The notes under the pieces are model-generated. The model searched no databases, was not told the DNA's origin, and worked only from the letters and a program-made list of their open reading frames with translations. From CAZXDS01 sp964639525 (GTDB lineage: Bacteria; Bacteroidota; Ignavibacteria; Ignavibacteriales; Melioribacteraceae), in contig CAZXDS010000030.1 in the NCBI GenBank assembly GCA_964639525.1, forward strand, positions 1 through 22,798: a DNA stretch of 22,798 nt, read 5' to 3'. Positions 16,359 through 22,798 of the stretch are shown here, in pieces. The translations under genes were made by a program, and so were the position numbers. Position 1 is the first letter of the stretch; each line of letters starts with the position of its first letter.

Positions 16359-16379
16359 AATATTGTTTATTACAATATT
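16359..16379. other. AT-rich hairpin between PASTA gene and rpe
   Basis: AATATTGT and ACAATATT form an 8-bp stem with a 5-nt loop in the 108-bp gap upstream of rpe. There is no T-run, so it is not a convincing terminator. It could be an operator-like dyad or chance. Confidence 0.3.
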
Positions 16380-16445
16380 GTAGTTCCATTCAGCTTTGTT
16401 AAGTTGGAGTAATAATTATAAATCGAATAAATACTTCTTAAAATA

Positions 16446-17180
16446 TTATTCATCTTTTGTTTTTGTAACCCAAACAACTACACTATCACCTACACTTATT
16501 AGTCTTCCTTCAGTTGGAATTTGATCTATAATTGTATTCGGTAGCATATTTGGAGATACTTGGTAATTAATTGTTCCAAGCTTAAGTGAATTCCTACGCA
16601 ACAATTTTTTCCCTTCTCTGATGGACTTTCCCAATAAATTAGGAGTATAAACCATTCCAACTTTTGGACCAACACTAACCTTTAAATTTACTTCACTTCC
16701 CTTTTTGATATTAATATCTTTTTCAGGGTCTTGTTCTATTACTGTATTTGCAGCAAATTCCGACTGAACTCTTTCAACTTTGCCAACAATTGATCCCATT
16801 CTTTCAATTGTTATTTTTGCATCTCTGAATGTTTTGCCAATAAGAGCAGGTGATTTGAACAAAGGTTCTCCGCCGCTAATATAAAGATAAACTCTTCTTC
16901 CCTGCTTTACTTTTGTACCGCTGTGCGGGCGTTGATAAATTACTCTGTCCTTTGGAATTTTTTCATCATACCGCGGTCCTTCCAGAATAGGACGAAGACC
17001 AAGATGTTTTAAAATATCGGCGGCTTCTACTTTATTTCTTCCTTCTAAGTTGGGCATTTTAAATTCCGGGGCGGAAACATACCATGGCAAAACATAAAAA
17101 TTAAGTATCAATATGATACCGACAGATAAAACAACAAAAGTTAAAGGATAGAATATAATTTTTTTACTCATTTTTTTCAT
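16446..17180 (-). CDS. Membrane-anchored protein with three PASTA domains
   Basis: The 244-residue protein has a short cytoplasmic tail (MKKMSKK), one membrane helix (about 9-30) and three PASTA repeats facing outward at roughly 38-103, 106-171 and 175-239. Each repeat carries the usual pattern of a P-x-L-x-G-x3-x-A/G-x3-L lead and a Q-x-P or QxP-like turn (IYQRPHSG, IEQDPEKD, IDQIPTEG). PASTA repeats bind peptidoglycan or muropeptides. In Firmicutes and Actinobacteria they are attached to Ser/Thr kinases or class B PBPs, but no catalytic domain is present here. A role as cell-wall sensor, adaptor or PBP partner is an inference. A second possible start is M4. It is divergent from the first peptide transporter. 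Confidence 0.9.
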   Translation of the reverse strand: MKKMSKKIIFYPLTFVVLSVGIILILNFYVLPWYVSAPEFKMPNLEGRNKVEAADILKHLGLRPILEGPRYDEKIPKDRVIYQRPHSGTKVKQGRRVYLYISGGEPLFKSPALIGKTFRDAKITIERMGSIVGKVERVQSEFAANTVIEQDPEKDINIKKGSEVNLKVSVGPKVGMVYTPNLLGKSIREGKKLLRRNSLKLGTINYQVSPNMLPNTIIDQIPTEGRLISVGDSVVVWVTKTKDE

Positions 17181-17342
17181 CTAACAAATATATTGAAAGG
17201 GTAATTTTTTAACAACTGCAATCTTTCTTTATAGGAATATTTTTTTATTTTGGAAACCGAAATAAATCTTATTCTTAATATTAGAAAAGAACTTTAATTT
17301 TTATACTTATATATTTCATATTCAATTTAATTAAGGAGTAAT

Positions 17343-18845
17343 ATGTTAAAAAATCATCCAAAGGGATTAATTATCCTTTTCTTTACAGAAATGTGGGAAC
17401 GCTTCGGGTTCTACACAATGCTTGCAATTTTTGTTCTATATCTCCAAGAGAATTTCGGCTGGGATACAGCTACCGTTACTAACGTTTACGGAATATTTCT
17501 CGGTGCTGTTTATTTTACGCCGGTTGTCGGCGGATGGATTGCAGATAACGTTCTTGGTTATCGAAAAACAATAATAATTGGTGCCGTTACAATGGCAGTC
17601 GGTTACGTTTTAATGGCAGTGCCGACAAAAAATCCTATGTTCTTATATACAGCTCTCGGAATTTTAGCAATTGGCAACGGTTTGTTCAAAGCTAATATTT
17701 CGGTACTTGTCGGAAACTTGTATTCGCATAGCAACGGTTCATTAAAAGATGCCGGATTTAATATTTTTTATATGGGAATTAACATCGGTGCTTTTTACGC
17801 TCCACAAGCAGCAAAAGGAATTAAAGACTTTTTGATGAGCAACTACAACATAACTCTTGCTGAAGGTTATAATGCTGCTTTTGCAGTTGCAGCTGTGGGA
17901 ATGTTAGTCTCTATTGTTATTTTTACCGTGTTTAGAAAATATTATCAGGATGCCGATTTTACATCAAAGGAAAAAATCAATACGGAACGTGATATTGTTT
18001 TAACGAAGAAACAGGAAAAAGAAAGAGTTATTGCACTGATGACTGTCTTTGCAATTGTAATATTTTTCTGGATGTCGTTTATGCAAAACGGAGCGGCATT
18101 AACCTTGTTTGCTAAAAATTATACTTTTAGTAAAGTAAGCAATATTACATATGTATTTTTTGATATTATTGGTCTTCACGCCGTGTTGTTTGTCCTTCTT
18201 GGCGGTGCAGCATTATTTAGAAAAAAATCTACACGAAAAATTAAGTCGATTGGTAGTGGATTCTTCATAGTCGGCTTGATTGTTTTAATTTACAAAATTG
18301 CAAACTTCCCTGCTGAAAATCCAATTGCACCGGAACAATTTCAATCATTTAATCCAATGTTCATTGTATTAATAACACCTATTATTGTTGCGTTTTTTGC
18401 ATACTTAAATAAAAAAGGCAAAGAGCCATCATCTCCGGGAAAAATTGGAATTGGTATGTTAATTTCCGCCGCTTCATTTGTTATAATGATTTTTGCCTCT
18501 ATGGGATTGAGTTCAGTGCATAGTTTAAGCGGAGGTGTTTCTTCTGTTACTGTTACTCCATATTGGTTAATGTCAACTTATTTTTCTCTTACAATTGCAG
18601 AATTGTTTTTAAGTCCGATGGGACTTTCATTTGTTTCAAAAGTTGCACCACCAAAAATGAAAGGTTTAATGATGGGCGGTTGGTTTGCCTCAACTGCCAT
18701 TGGTAATTACCTTTCAGGTTTTGTGGGACGCTTCTACCAAAACTGGGAACTTTGGCAATTCTTTTTATTCTTGGCTGTTGCCTCGCTTGTTTCAGCCGGG
18801 CTCATCGCTATTTTCTTAAAACGGTTACGTGCCGCAACTGAATAG
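17343..18845 (+). CDS. POT-family proton-coupled oligopeptide transporter, copy 1
   Basis: The 500-residue MFS protein of the POT/PTR2 family should import di- and tripeptides with protons. The TM1 motif is E16-x-x-E19-R20-F21. TM2/3 carries GGWIADNVLGYRKT (63-76), K116 sits in TM4 (GNGLFKANIS) and the PTR2 signature FYMGINIGAF spans 142-151. TM10 has AELFLSPMGLSF with its conserved glutamate. A hydrophilic loop (about 200-228) sits mid-protein. At the TM7 site where other POTs have FWxxxEQ, this copy has M247-Q248. An AAGGAG ribosome binding site precedes the ATG, and a strong terminator follows. It is a clear paralogue of the transporter at 21159, matching without gaps over at least the first half. 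Confidence 0.94.
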   Translation: MLKNHPKGLIILFFTEMWERFGFYTMLAIFVLYLQENFGWDTATVTNVYGIFLGAVYFTPVVGGWIADNVLGYRKTIIIGAVTMAVGYVLMAVPTKNPMFLYTALGILAIGNGLFKANISVLVGNLYSHSNGSLKDAGFNIFYMGINIGAFYAPQAAKGIKDFLMSNYNITLAEGYNAAFAVAAVGMLVSIVIFTVFRKYYQDADFTSKEKINTERDIVLTKKQEKERVIALMTVFAIVIFFWMSFMQNGAALTLFAKNYTFSKVSNITYVFFDIIGLHAVLFVLLGGAALFRKKSTRKIKSIGSGFFIVGLIVLIYKIANFPAENPIAPEQFQSFNPMFIVLITPIIVAFFAYLNKKGKEPSSPGKIGIGMLISAASFVIMIFASMGLSSVHSLSGGVSSVTVTPYWLMSTYFSLTIAELFLSPMGLSFVSKVAPPKMKGLMMGGWFASTAIGNYLSGFVGRFYQNWELWQFFLFLAVASLVSAGLIAIFLKRLRAATE

Positions 18846-18853
18846 TGCTTTAT

Positions 18854-18886
18854 AAAGATGCTTCCTACTTTTTAGGAAGCATCTTT
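18854..18886 (+). terminator. Rho-independent terminator after transporter copy 1
   Basis: AAAGATGCTTCCTA (18854-18867) pairs perfectly with 18873-18886 around a 5-nt loop, and the T-run continues to 18890. It lies 9 bp after the stop codon. A decayed copy of the same structure lies upstream of transporter copy 2. Confidence 0.92.
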
Positions 18887-19152
18887 TTTTAATTATCCTA
18901 CTAATTATTACTACTTTTTTCTCACTTAAATAATCTCAATTAACACACTTTCAAAAATGTAAGCGGTTTAATTTGTCCTGACGTGTTTGTCAATTACCTT
19001 ACAACCGTACTATCCCGATTGTTATACATTTGACCATCAAAATAAATCATTTATCATTTGAACTTAAATATAAGTTCCGGTATTACAGAACTAAAAAATG
19101 ATTCAAAAAATTTAATTACAAGAATAATTCTAAACTAATAAGGAGTAACACA
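18887..19152 (+). other. Intergenic leader of the DUF302 gene
   Basis: With the terminator just before it, this completes a 307-bp gene-free gap. I see no gene. It holds a sigma70-like promoter candidate, a weak 5-bp dyad (AGTTC/GAACT, about 19073-19092), and an AAGGAG ribosome binding site at its end. Confidence 0.6.
19030..19057 (+). promoter_or_regulatory. Candidate promoter for the DUF302 gene
   Basis: TTGACC (19030-19035) and TATCAT (19052-19057) are separated by 16 bp, each one base from the sigma70 consensus, with about 95 bp from the -10 box to the ATG. Primary sigma factors of Bacteroidota often prefer other boxes, so this is a candidate only. Confidence 0.35.
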
Positions 19153-19632
19153 ATGAAAAGAAGTAAAGCAATAATCACGTCTGTATTTATGGCAATAATT
19201 ATTTTTGCCAGTGCATCAATAAATTCAAATAATCTTTTTGCACAAGATACAGGAATTGTAACAGTCCAATCAAAAACCTCTTACGATGAAACTGTAACAG
19301 CAGCTAAAAAAATGATTGCAAAAAACGGAATGATGGTTCTATCTGAAATAAATCAAGGTAAAATTTTGGGAATGACCGGACTTTCTGTAAAAAACGTTTC
19401 ATTATTTGTTGGCAACCCGCAAATAGGGAAAAAACTTTTCAGCCAAAATAAAGGTATCGGAATTGCAGTACCGGCAAGATTAAATATTTACGAAGACAAT
19501 GATGGTAAAACTTACATCAATTATGTAAAACCATCTTTCCAAATGAAAAAATTCCAAAATGAAAAAATTCAAAATATTGGAATGATGTTAGATAAAAAGT
19601 TAGGAATGCTTACAACAATGTTATCTAAATAA
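19153..19632 (+). CDS. Exported DUF302-domain protein
   Basis: The 159-residue protein has a signal peptide (1-31, likely cut after LFAQ) and a DUF302 domain (about 34-135). The typical blocks are VTVQSKTSYDETVTAAKKMI, SLFVGNPQIGKKLF (the family's F/L-x-GNP-x-x-G element), and a C-terminal strand YEDNDGKTYINYVKPSF. The domain's biochemical role is unknown. It is widespread and often exported or lipid-anchored. The family histidine often seen before the GNP element is not evident here. AAGGAG stands 10 bp before the ATG. A 16-bp tandem repeat lies near its 3' end, and a terminator-like hairpin follows the stop. Confidence 0.87.
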   Translation: MKRSKAIITSVFMAIIIFASASINSNNLFAQDTGIVTVQSKTSYDETVTAAKKMIAKNGMMVLSEINQGKILGMTGLSVKNVSLFVGNPQIGKKLFSQNKGIGIAVPARLNIYEDNDGKTYINYVKPSFQMKKFQNEKIQNIGMMLDKKLGMLTTMLSK

Positions 19633-19641
19633 GAAAAAATT

Positions 19642-19666
19642 ATGGTCAGGCGGAATGCCTGACCAT
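19642..19666 (+). terminator. Hairpin after the DUF302 gene
   Basis: ATGGTCAGGC and GCCTGACCAT form a perfect 10-bp, GC-containing stem with a 5-nt loop, starting 10 bp after the stop codon. Only TTTAG follows, so it may attenuate rather than fully stop transcription. The first ATG of the downstream frame (19655) is inside this hairpin, which argues against its use. Confidence 0.7.
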
Positions 19667-19708
19667 TTAGTATCAATAAACTTAAGTAAAATAAATAGAA
19701 ATATTAAA

Positions 19709-20374
19709 ATGAAAAATAAAATAAAAAAAATCGTCCTTAGTATTGTAGTGCTATTGTTAGTTGGAATAAGCCCGAACTTATTTGTTATTTCGCAAGCGGG
19801 TTATGCAAGTTTAAGTGAATTAGCTCAAAATATTCTTATCCCATCAATCGTACTTTTAATAATTGTTTATATAGCAAATAGTTTTATCGGATTAAAAGAT
19901 TTAAACAAAAAAATTAGAAATGGACTGTTCGGTGGTTTACTAGCAACAATAGGACTTGAAATAGTACGCGAAACAGGTTTTCACTTGGGTGGAATGCCTG
20001 GAGATATGCCAAAATTACTTGGAGTTTTTCTATTAGACAGATTTGCATTGGGACCGAATACAATGTCGAATATTGCCGGATGGTCGTTTCACTTTTGGAA
20101 TGGTGCTTCTTTTGGTATTATTTACAGCATTCTAATAGGCCAAGGAAATATTTGGAAAGGTGTTATTTTTGGGCTATTGGTTGGCATAGGCTTTATGATG
20201 AGCCCGGCTGTAATTGCATTGGGAGTCGGATATTTCGGATTAGATTTTGGAATAGGTTTCTCGATTACTGTTATTGCTGCGCACCTTGCATTTGGCAGTA
20301 TTTTAGGATGGTTTGTTTTCCGTAAAAATTCTAACAGCGTAAGTTTATTAAAAGAATTTAGCTTTAAGAATTAA
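19709..20374 (+). CDS. Six-helix integral membrane protein, function unknown
   Basis: The frame is open from an ATG at 19655, but that codon sits in the loop of a terminator hairpin and the first 18 residues are hydrophilic and unlike a protein start. The ATG at 19709 gives 221 residues beginning MKNKIKKIVLS. About six membrane helices are visible (near 8-30, 43-63, 72-90, 128-148, 152-178 and 182-205). The most distinctive segment is GWSFHFWNGASFGIIYS, with a histidine and asparagine inside a helix, and a glycine-rich helix follows. I cannot name the family. It follows the DUF302 gene on the same strand and may be read through from it. No good ribosome binding site is seen. Confidence 0.72.
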   Translation: MKNKIKKIVLSIVVLLLVGISPNLFVISQAGYASLSELAQNILIPSIVLLIIVYIANSFIGLKDLNKKIRNGLFGGLLATIGLEIVRETGFHLGGMPGDMPKLLGVFLLDRFALGPNTMSNIAGWSFHFWNGASFGIIYSILIGQGNIWKGVIFGLLVGIGFMMSPAVIALGVGYFGLDFGIGFSITVIAAHLAFGSILGWFVFRKNSNSVSLLKEFSFKN

Positions 20375-20477
20375 ATATGCTAATTGGTTTTTCAGAATTT
20401 TGGTTGGGATTTTCATATAGAAATATATCGACTACATTATCTAATATAATCGTTAAATACTCTTCTCAAAAAAAAAA

Positions 20478-20517
20478 TAAAGAAGTCAATTCACTCAATA
20501 TTGAATAGACTTCTTTA
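20478..20517 (-). terminator. Terminator between convergent genes
   Basis: TAAAGAAGTC (20478-20487) pairs with GACTTCTTTA (20508-20517). After one mismatch, ATTCA pairs with TGAAT, leaving an 8-nt loop. On the minus strand a long T-run follows at once (the A-run at 20468-20477), which fits the end of the lectin gene. It may also serve the plus-strand membrane-protein gene. Confidence 0.85.
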
Positions 20518-20523
20518 ATAGTT

Positions 20524-20883
20524 TTATTCAGAAATGGCTATCCAACTACCACCAATTTGTAGAATTCTTGTATCGCTCCATGTAGATATTTTGATAACAA
20601 AGCCATCTCTGCTAATAAATTTAGGCTGCACATTATAGCGGATGGTTGTTTCATTTCCTACTTCTAACTGAGATACAGAAATTACTACATGAGGTTTTAC
20701 TTTGAATGGTTCAACAAATGAAACTTCAATTGAAACGCTTCTGTCTCCCGTGTTTTCGTGAAGCGTATAACCGGCAGTTTTTGAATTTGCGAAGTAGGTC
20801 CCGGTTTGAGATTGCTGTGCAAAGTTAGTACAAGTTAGTGCGAAAAACAACATAGACAAGATAACCCAAAACGTTCTTTTCAT
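20524..20883 (-). CDS. Secreted H-type lectin-like protein
   Basis: The protein is 119 residues from the ATG at 20883. An upstream ATG at 20898 is in frame, but AAAGGAG sits 6 bp before the second one. A signal peptide (about 1-23, ending TNFAQ) leads to a single domain of about 90 residues. This domain matches the H-type lectin pattern: SVSIEVSFVEPFKVKPHVVISV, then the RYNVQP strand, DGFVIKISTWSDTRI and the closing GSWIAI. H-type lectins (snail agglutinin, discoidin) form trimers that bind N-acetylgalactosamine-like sugars. Binding by this protein is an inference. It is a stand-alone domain with no T9SS tail or lipobox. It is transcribed against the flanking transporters and has its own terminator. 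Confidence 0.75.
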   Translation of the reverse strand: MKRTFWVILSMLFFALTCTNFAQQSQTGTYFANSKTAGYTLHENTGDRSVSIEVSFVEPFKVKPHVVISVSQLEVGNETTIRYNVQPKFISRDGFVIKISTWSDTRILQIGGSWIAISE

Positions 20884-20898
20884 TTTTACTCCTTTCAT

Positions 20899-21158
20899 TA
20901 TTAAAATTTAGTAAATACTTTAGAAATATATTAAAAAATTATTAAAATAATTTTCATTTTTTCAAAATGGCATTACATGATAAATTTAATTTTTGTAGAT
21001 CATAAAAGATACTTCTGCTGTTTTGGAAGCATTCTTTTTTTTCTTATCTTCAAAAGTCTAAAATATTATCATGAATTATTATTTCGGTTTCTTTTTCCCC
21101 CTTCAATCACGATAACAGACAATATTATTTTTCACATACTTAACTTTAAGGAGATTTT
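20899..21158 (+). other. Intergenic region between lectin gene and transporter copy 2
   Basis: No gene is seen in these 260 bp. The stretch contains the lectin gene's leader, the decayed terminator copy at about 21005-21040, a 13-bp motif shared in opposite orientation with the leader of transporter copy 1 (TTATTTCGGTTTC, 21079-21091), and an AAGGAG ribosome binding site before the transporter. Confidence 0.6.
21005..21040 (+). terminator. Decayed copy of the transporter terminator
   Basis: AAAGATACTTC, a short loop and GGAAGCATTCTTT followed by T residues resemble the terminator at 18854-18886 (AAAGATGCTTCC and GGAAGCATCTTT), with several changes that bulge the stem. It stands upstream of transporter copy 2, where no plus-strand gene ends nearby, so it looks like a relic. 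Confidence 0.5.
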
Positions 21159-22661
21159 ATGTTTAAGAACCACCCTAAAGGACTGCCAATACTGTTTTTT
21201 ACAGAAATGTGGGAGCGTTTCGGATTTTACACAATGCTTGCAATTTTTGTTTACTATCTAAAAGAAAATTTCGGATGGGATGCTCAAACGGTTACGAGTG
21301 TTTACGGAACATTTCTCGCACTTGTTTATTTTACTCCGATTATCGGCGGCTGGCTTGCTGATAATTATCTCGGATACGGAAAAACAATTACAATCGGTGC
21401 AATCACAATGTCAATTGGGTACGCACTGCTTGCTATACCTTCACAATCAGTTACTCAACTGTATTTAGCACTTGGTGTTTTAATAATTGGTAACGGAATG
21501 TTTAAAGCAAATATTTCCGTACTCGTAGGTAATTTATATGCTCATACGGAATCATCACAAAAGGACGCGGGATTTAATTTGTTTTACATGGGAATAAATA
21601 TAGGAGCTTTTTACGCACCGCAAGCAGCAGCAGGAATTAAAAATTTTATGATGAATAATTTCGGTGCATCTATAGTTCAAGGTTATCATGCGGGATTTGC
21701 AATTTCTGCAATCGGTATGTTTGTCTCCTTATTAGTTTTTACTATTTTCAAAAAGTATTATAAAGATGCTGATTATCAATCAAAAAAAGTTACTAACCAC
21801 GAAAGAGATATCAAACTGACTAAGTCTGAAGAAAAAGCACGTATTGGTGCTCTGCTCACAATTTTTGTTATTGTTATTTTCTTTTGGATGTCATTTCATC
21901 AAAACGGAGCGGCACTTTCTCTCTTTGCAAAAACTTATACTTCTCTTCATGTAAGCAACTTAATTTATATATTATTCGACTTTTTCGGACTTAATGCAGT
22001 ACTGGCATTTTTAATCGGATTGGGATTTTTAATTTCAAAAAATTCATCGGCAAAAGCAAAAATGTATTCGGGAATTGTTATGATTACTTCGATTGTAATA
22101 ATCGTTCTAAAATTGTCATCACTTAATGGAAATAATGAAATCTCCCCCGAACAATTTCAATCATTCAATCCGATGTTTATTATATTGTTAACGCCTGTAG
22201 TAGTTTTATTTTTCAAGTACTTAAATTCAAAAGGAAAGGAACCATCATCACCCGGAAAAATTGGTCTCGGAATGATTTACACAGCACTTGCATTTACAGT
22301 TATGATGATTGCGTCATTTGGTTTGCCCGCTGTTCATACACTAAATGGTGAAGCATCAGCAATTTCCGTATCACCATTTTGGTTAATCTCTTCTTATTTA
22401 ATAGTTACAGTCGGGGAACTTCATCTAAGTCCAATGGGATTATCTTTTGTATCAAAAGTCGCTCCGCCAAAAATTAAAGGTTTGATGATGGGACTTTGGT
22501 TTGGTGCTACTGCCATAGGAAATTATCTTTCCGGATACGTTGGAAGATTTTATCAGAATTGGGAAGTTTGGCAGTTTTTTGCTCTGCTTGTAATTACATC
22601 CTTGTTGGCTGCATTACTTTTAAGATTTTTCTTAAAGAGATTAAAAGAAGCAACGGCATAA
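21159..22661 (+). CDS. POT-family proton-coupled oligopeptide transporter, copy 2
   Basis: This second 500-residue POT transporter has the same motifs at the same residues as copy 1: E16-x-x-E19-R20-F21, GGWLADNYLGYGKT (63-76), K116, FYMGINIGAF (142-151) and VGELHLSPMGLSF in TM10. By eye more than half of the residues are identical. The least similar part is the central helices and loop (about 260-335). At the TM7 glutamate site of other POTs it has H247-Q248 instead of the M-Q of copy 1, so the two copies may differ in proton coupling or substrate preference. An AAGGAG ribosome binding site lies upstream of the ATG. A hairpin lies about 30 bp after the stop. Confidence 0.94.
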   Translation: MFKNHPKGLPILFFTEMWERFGFYTMLAIFVYYLKENFGWDAQTVTSVYGTFLALVYFTPIIGGWLADNYLGYGKTITIGAITMSIGYALLAIPSQSVTQLYLALGVLIIGNGMFKANISVLVGNLYAHTESSQKDAGFNLFYMGINIGAFYAPQAAAGIKNFMMNNFGASIVQGYHAGFAISAIGMFVSLLVFTIFKKYYKDADYQSKKVTNHERDIKLTKSEEKARIGALLTIFVIVIFFWMSFHQNGAALSLFAKTYTSLHVSNLIYILFDFFGLNAVLAFLIGLGFLISKNSSAKAKMYSGIVMITSIVIIVLKLSSLNGNNEISPEQFQSFNPMFIILLTPVVVLFFKYLNSKGKEPSSPGKIGLGMIYTALAFTVMMIASFGLPAVHTLNGEASAISVSPFWLISSYLIVTVGELHLSPMGLSFVSKVAPPKIKGLMMGLWFGATAIGNYLSGYVGRFYQNWEVWQFFALLVITSLLAALLLRFFLKRLKEATA

Positions 22662-22690
22662 TTTGCTAAACAACGTGAAAATAAAATATA

Positions 22691-22726
22691 CTGTTATTCT
22701 GTTTGCCGAGTTGAGCAGAATAACAG
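22691..22726 (+). terminator. Possible terminator after transporter copy 2
   Basis: CTGTTATTCT (22691-22700) pairs with AGAATAACAG (22717-22726), giving a 10-bp stem with a 16-nt loop. There is no clear T-run, so termination is plausible but unproven. It is unrelated to the terminator of copy 1. Confidence 0.5.
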
Positions 22727-22798
22727 AATCGGATTATTCAAAGTCTTATATATACTGAATTTAAATTGGTTTTTCACAGAATCTGCGAACGGAAATTA

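Noticed and set aside
19655..19708. Earlier ATG of the membrane-protein frame
   Set aside because: The ATG is in the loop of a terminator-like hairpin and the residues added are hydrophilic with no ribosome binding site.
20977..21261. 94-residue plus-strand frame before transporter copy 2
   Set aside because: It crosses the relic terminator and the start of the transporter in another frame, and its residues look like translated AT-rich DNA.
1..22798. CRISPR array, prophage or complete insertion sequence
   Set aside because: No regularly spaced direct repeats, transposase, integrase or phage structural gene is visible. Only small inverted-repeat elements and one ORF6N gene hint at mobility.

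Overview
The window is AT-rich bacterial chromosome, most likely from the Ignavibacteria/Chlorobi side of the Bacteroidota. The reasons are a type IX secretion C-terminal domain on a giant subtilase, a parA-parB-DUF5683 gene order, a Bacteroidota-style MerR regulator, and the overall protein flavour. Unlike many Bacteroidota, several genes carry a clear AAGGAG-type ribosome binding site just ahead of the start. This placement is an inference from gene content, not from a marker gene.

Layout. Positions 1-680 hold a perfect 18-bp inverted repeat and an ORF6N-domain protein whose C-terminus ends abruptly. From 682 to 7552, all on the minus strand, come (read right to left) a MerR regulator, tRNA-Pro(GGG), purF, a 1,414-residue secreted subtilase overlapping the purF end, and a pgsA-type CDP-alcohol phosphatidyltransferase. 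The gap 7553-8098 has no gene but contains two back-to-back inverted-repeat structures, the first a cloverleaf with two hairpins inside a 23-bp outer stem. Next are aroQ with a small coupled unknown gene (minus) and, divergently, a Ppx/GppA phosphatase. From 9826 to 17180 the minus strand carries a PASTA protein, rpe, folP with an N-terminal extension, cdaA (c-di-AMP synthase), a UPF0173 metallo-hydrolase, parA, parB, a DUF5683 protein and a zinc-ribbon Yip1-like membrane protein. From 17343 to the end the plus strand carries two paralogous 500-residue POT peptide transporters. They flank a DUF302 exported protein, a six-helix membrane protein and a minus-strand secreted H-type-lectin-like protein.

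How it fits together. Most of the window is housekeeping: purine, folate, shikimate and phospholipid synthesis, chromosome partitioning and c-di-AMP signalling. A plausible theme is peptide use, with an exported protease and two proton-coupled peptide transporters, although these sit far apart and are not one operon. Nothing here is clearly a new defence or mobile system. The most unusual items are the structured inverted-repeat cluster at 7772-8056, the transporter duplication with a relic terminator between the copies, the extended DHPS starting at TTG, and the small secreted H-type lectin.
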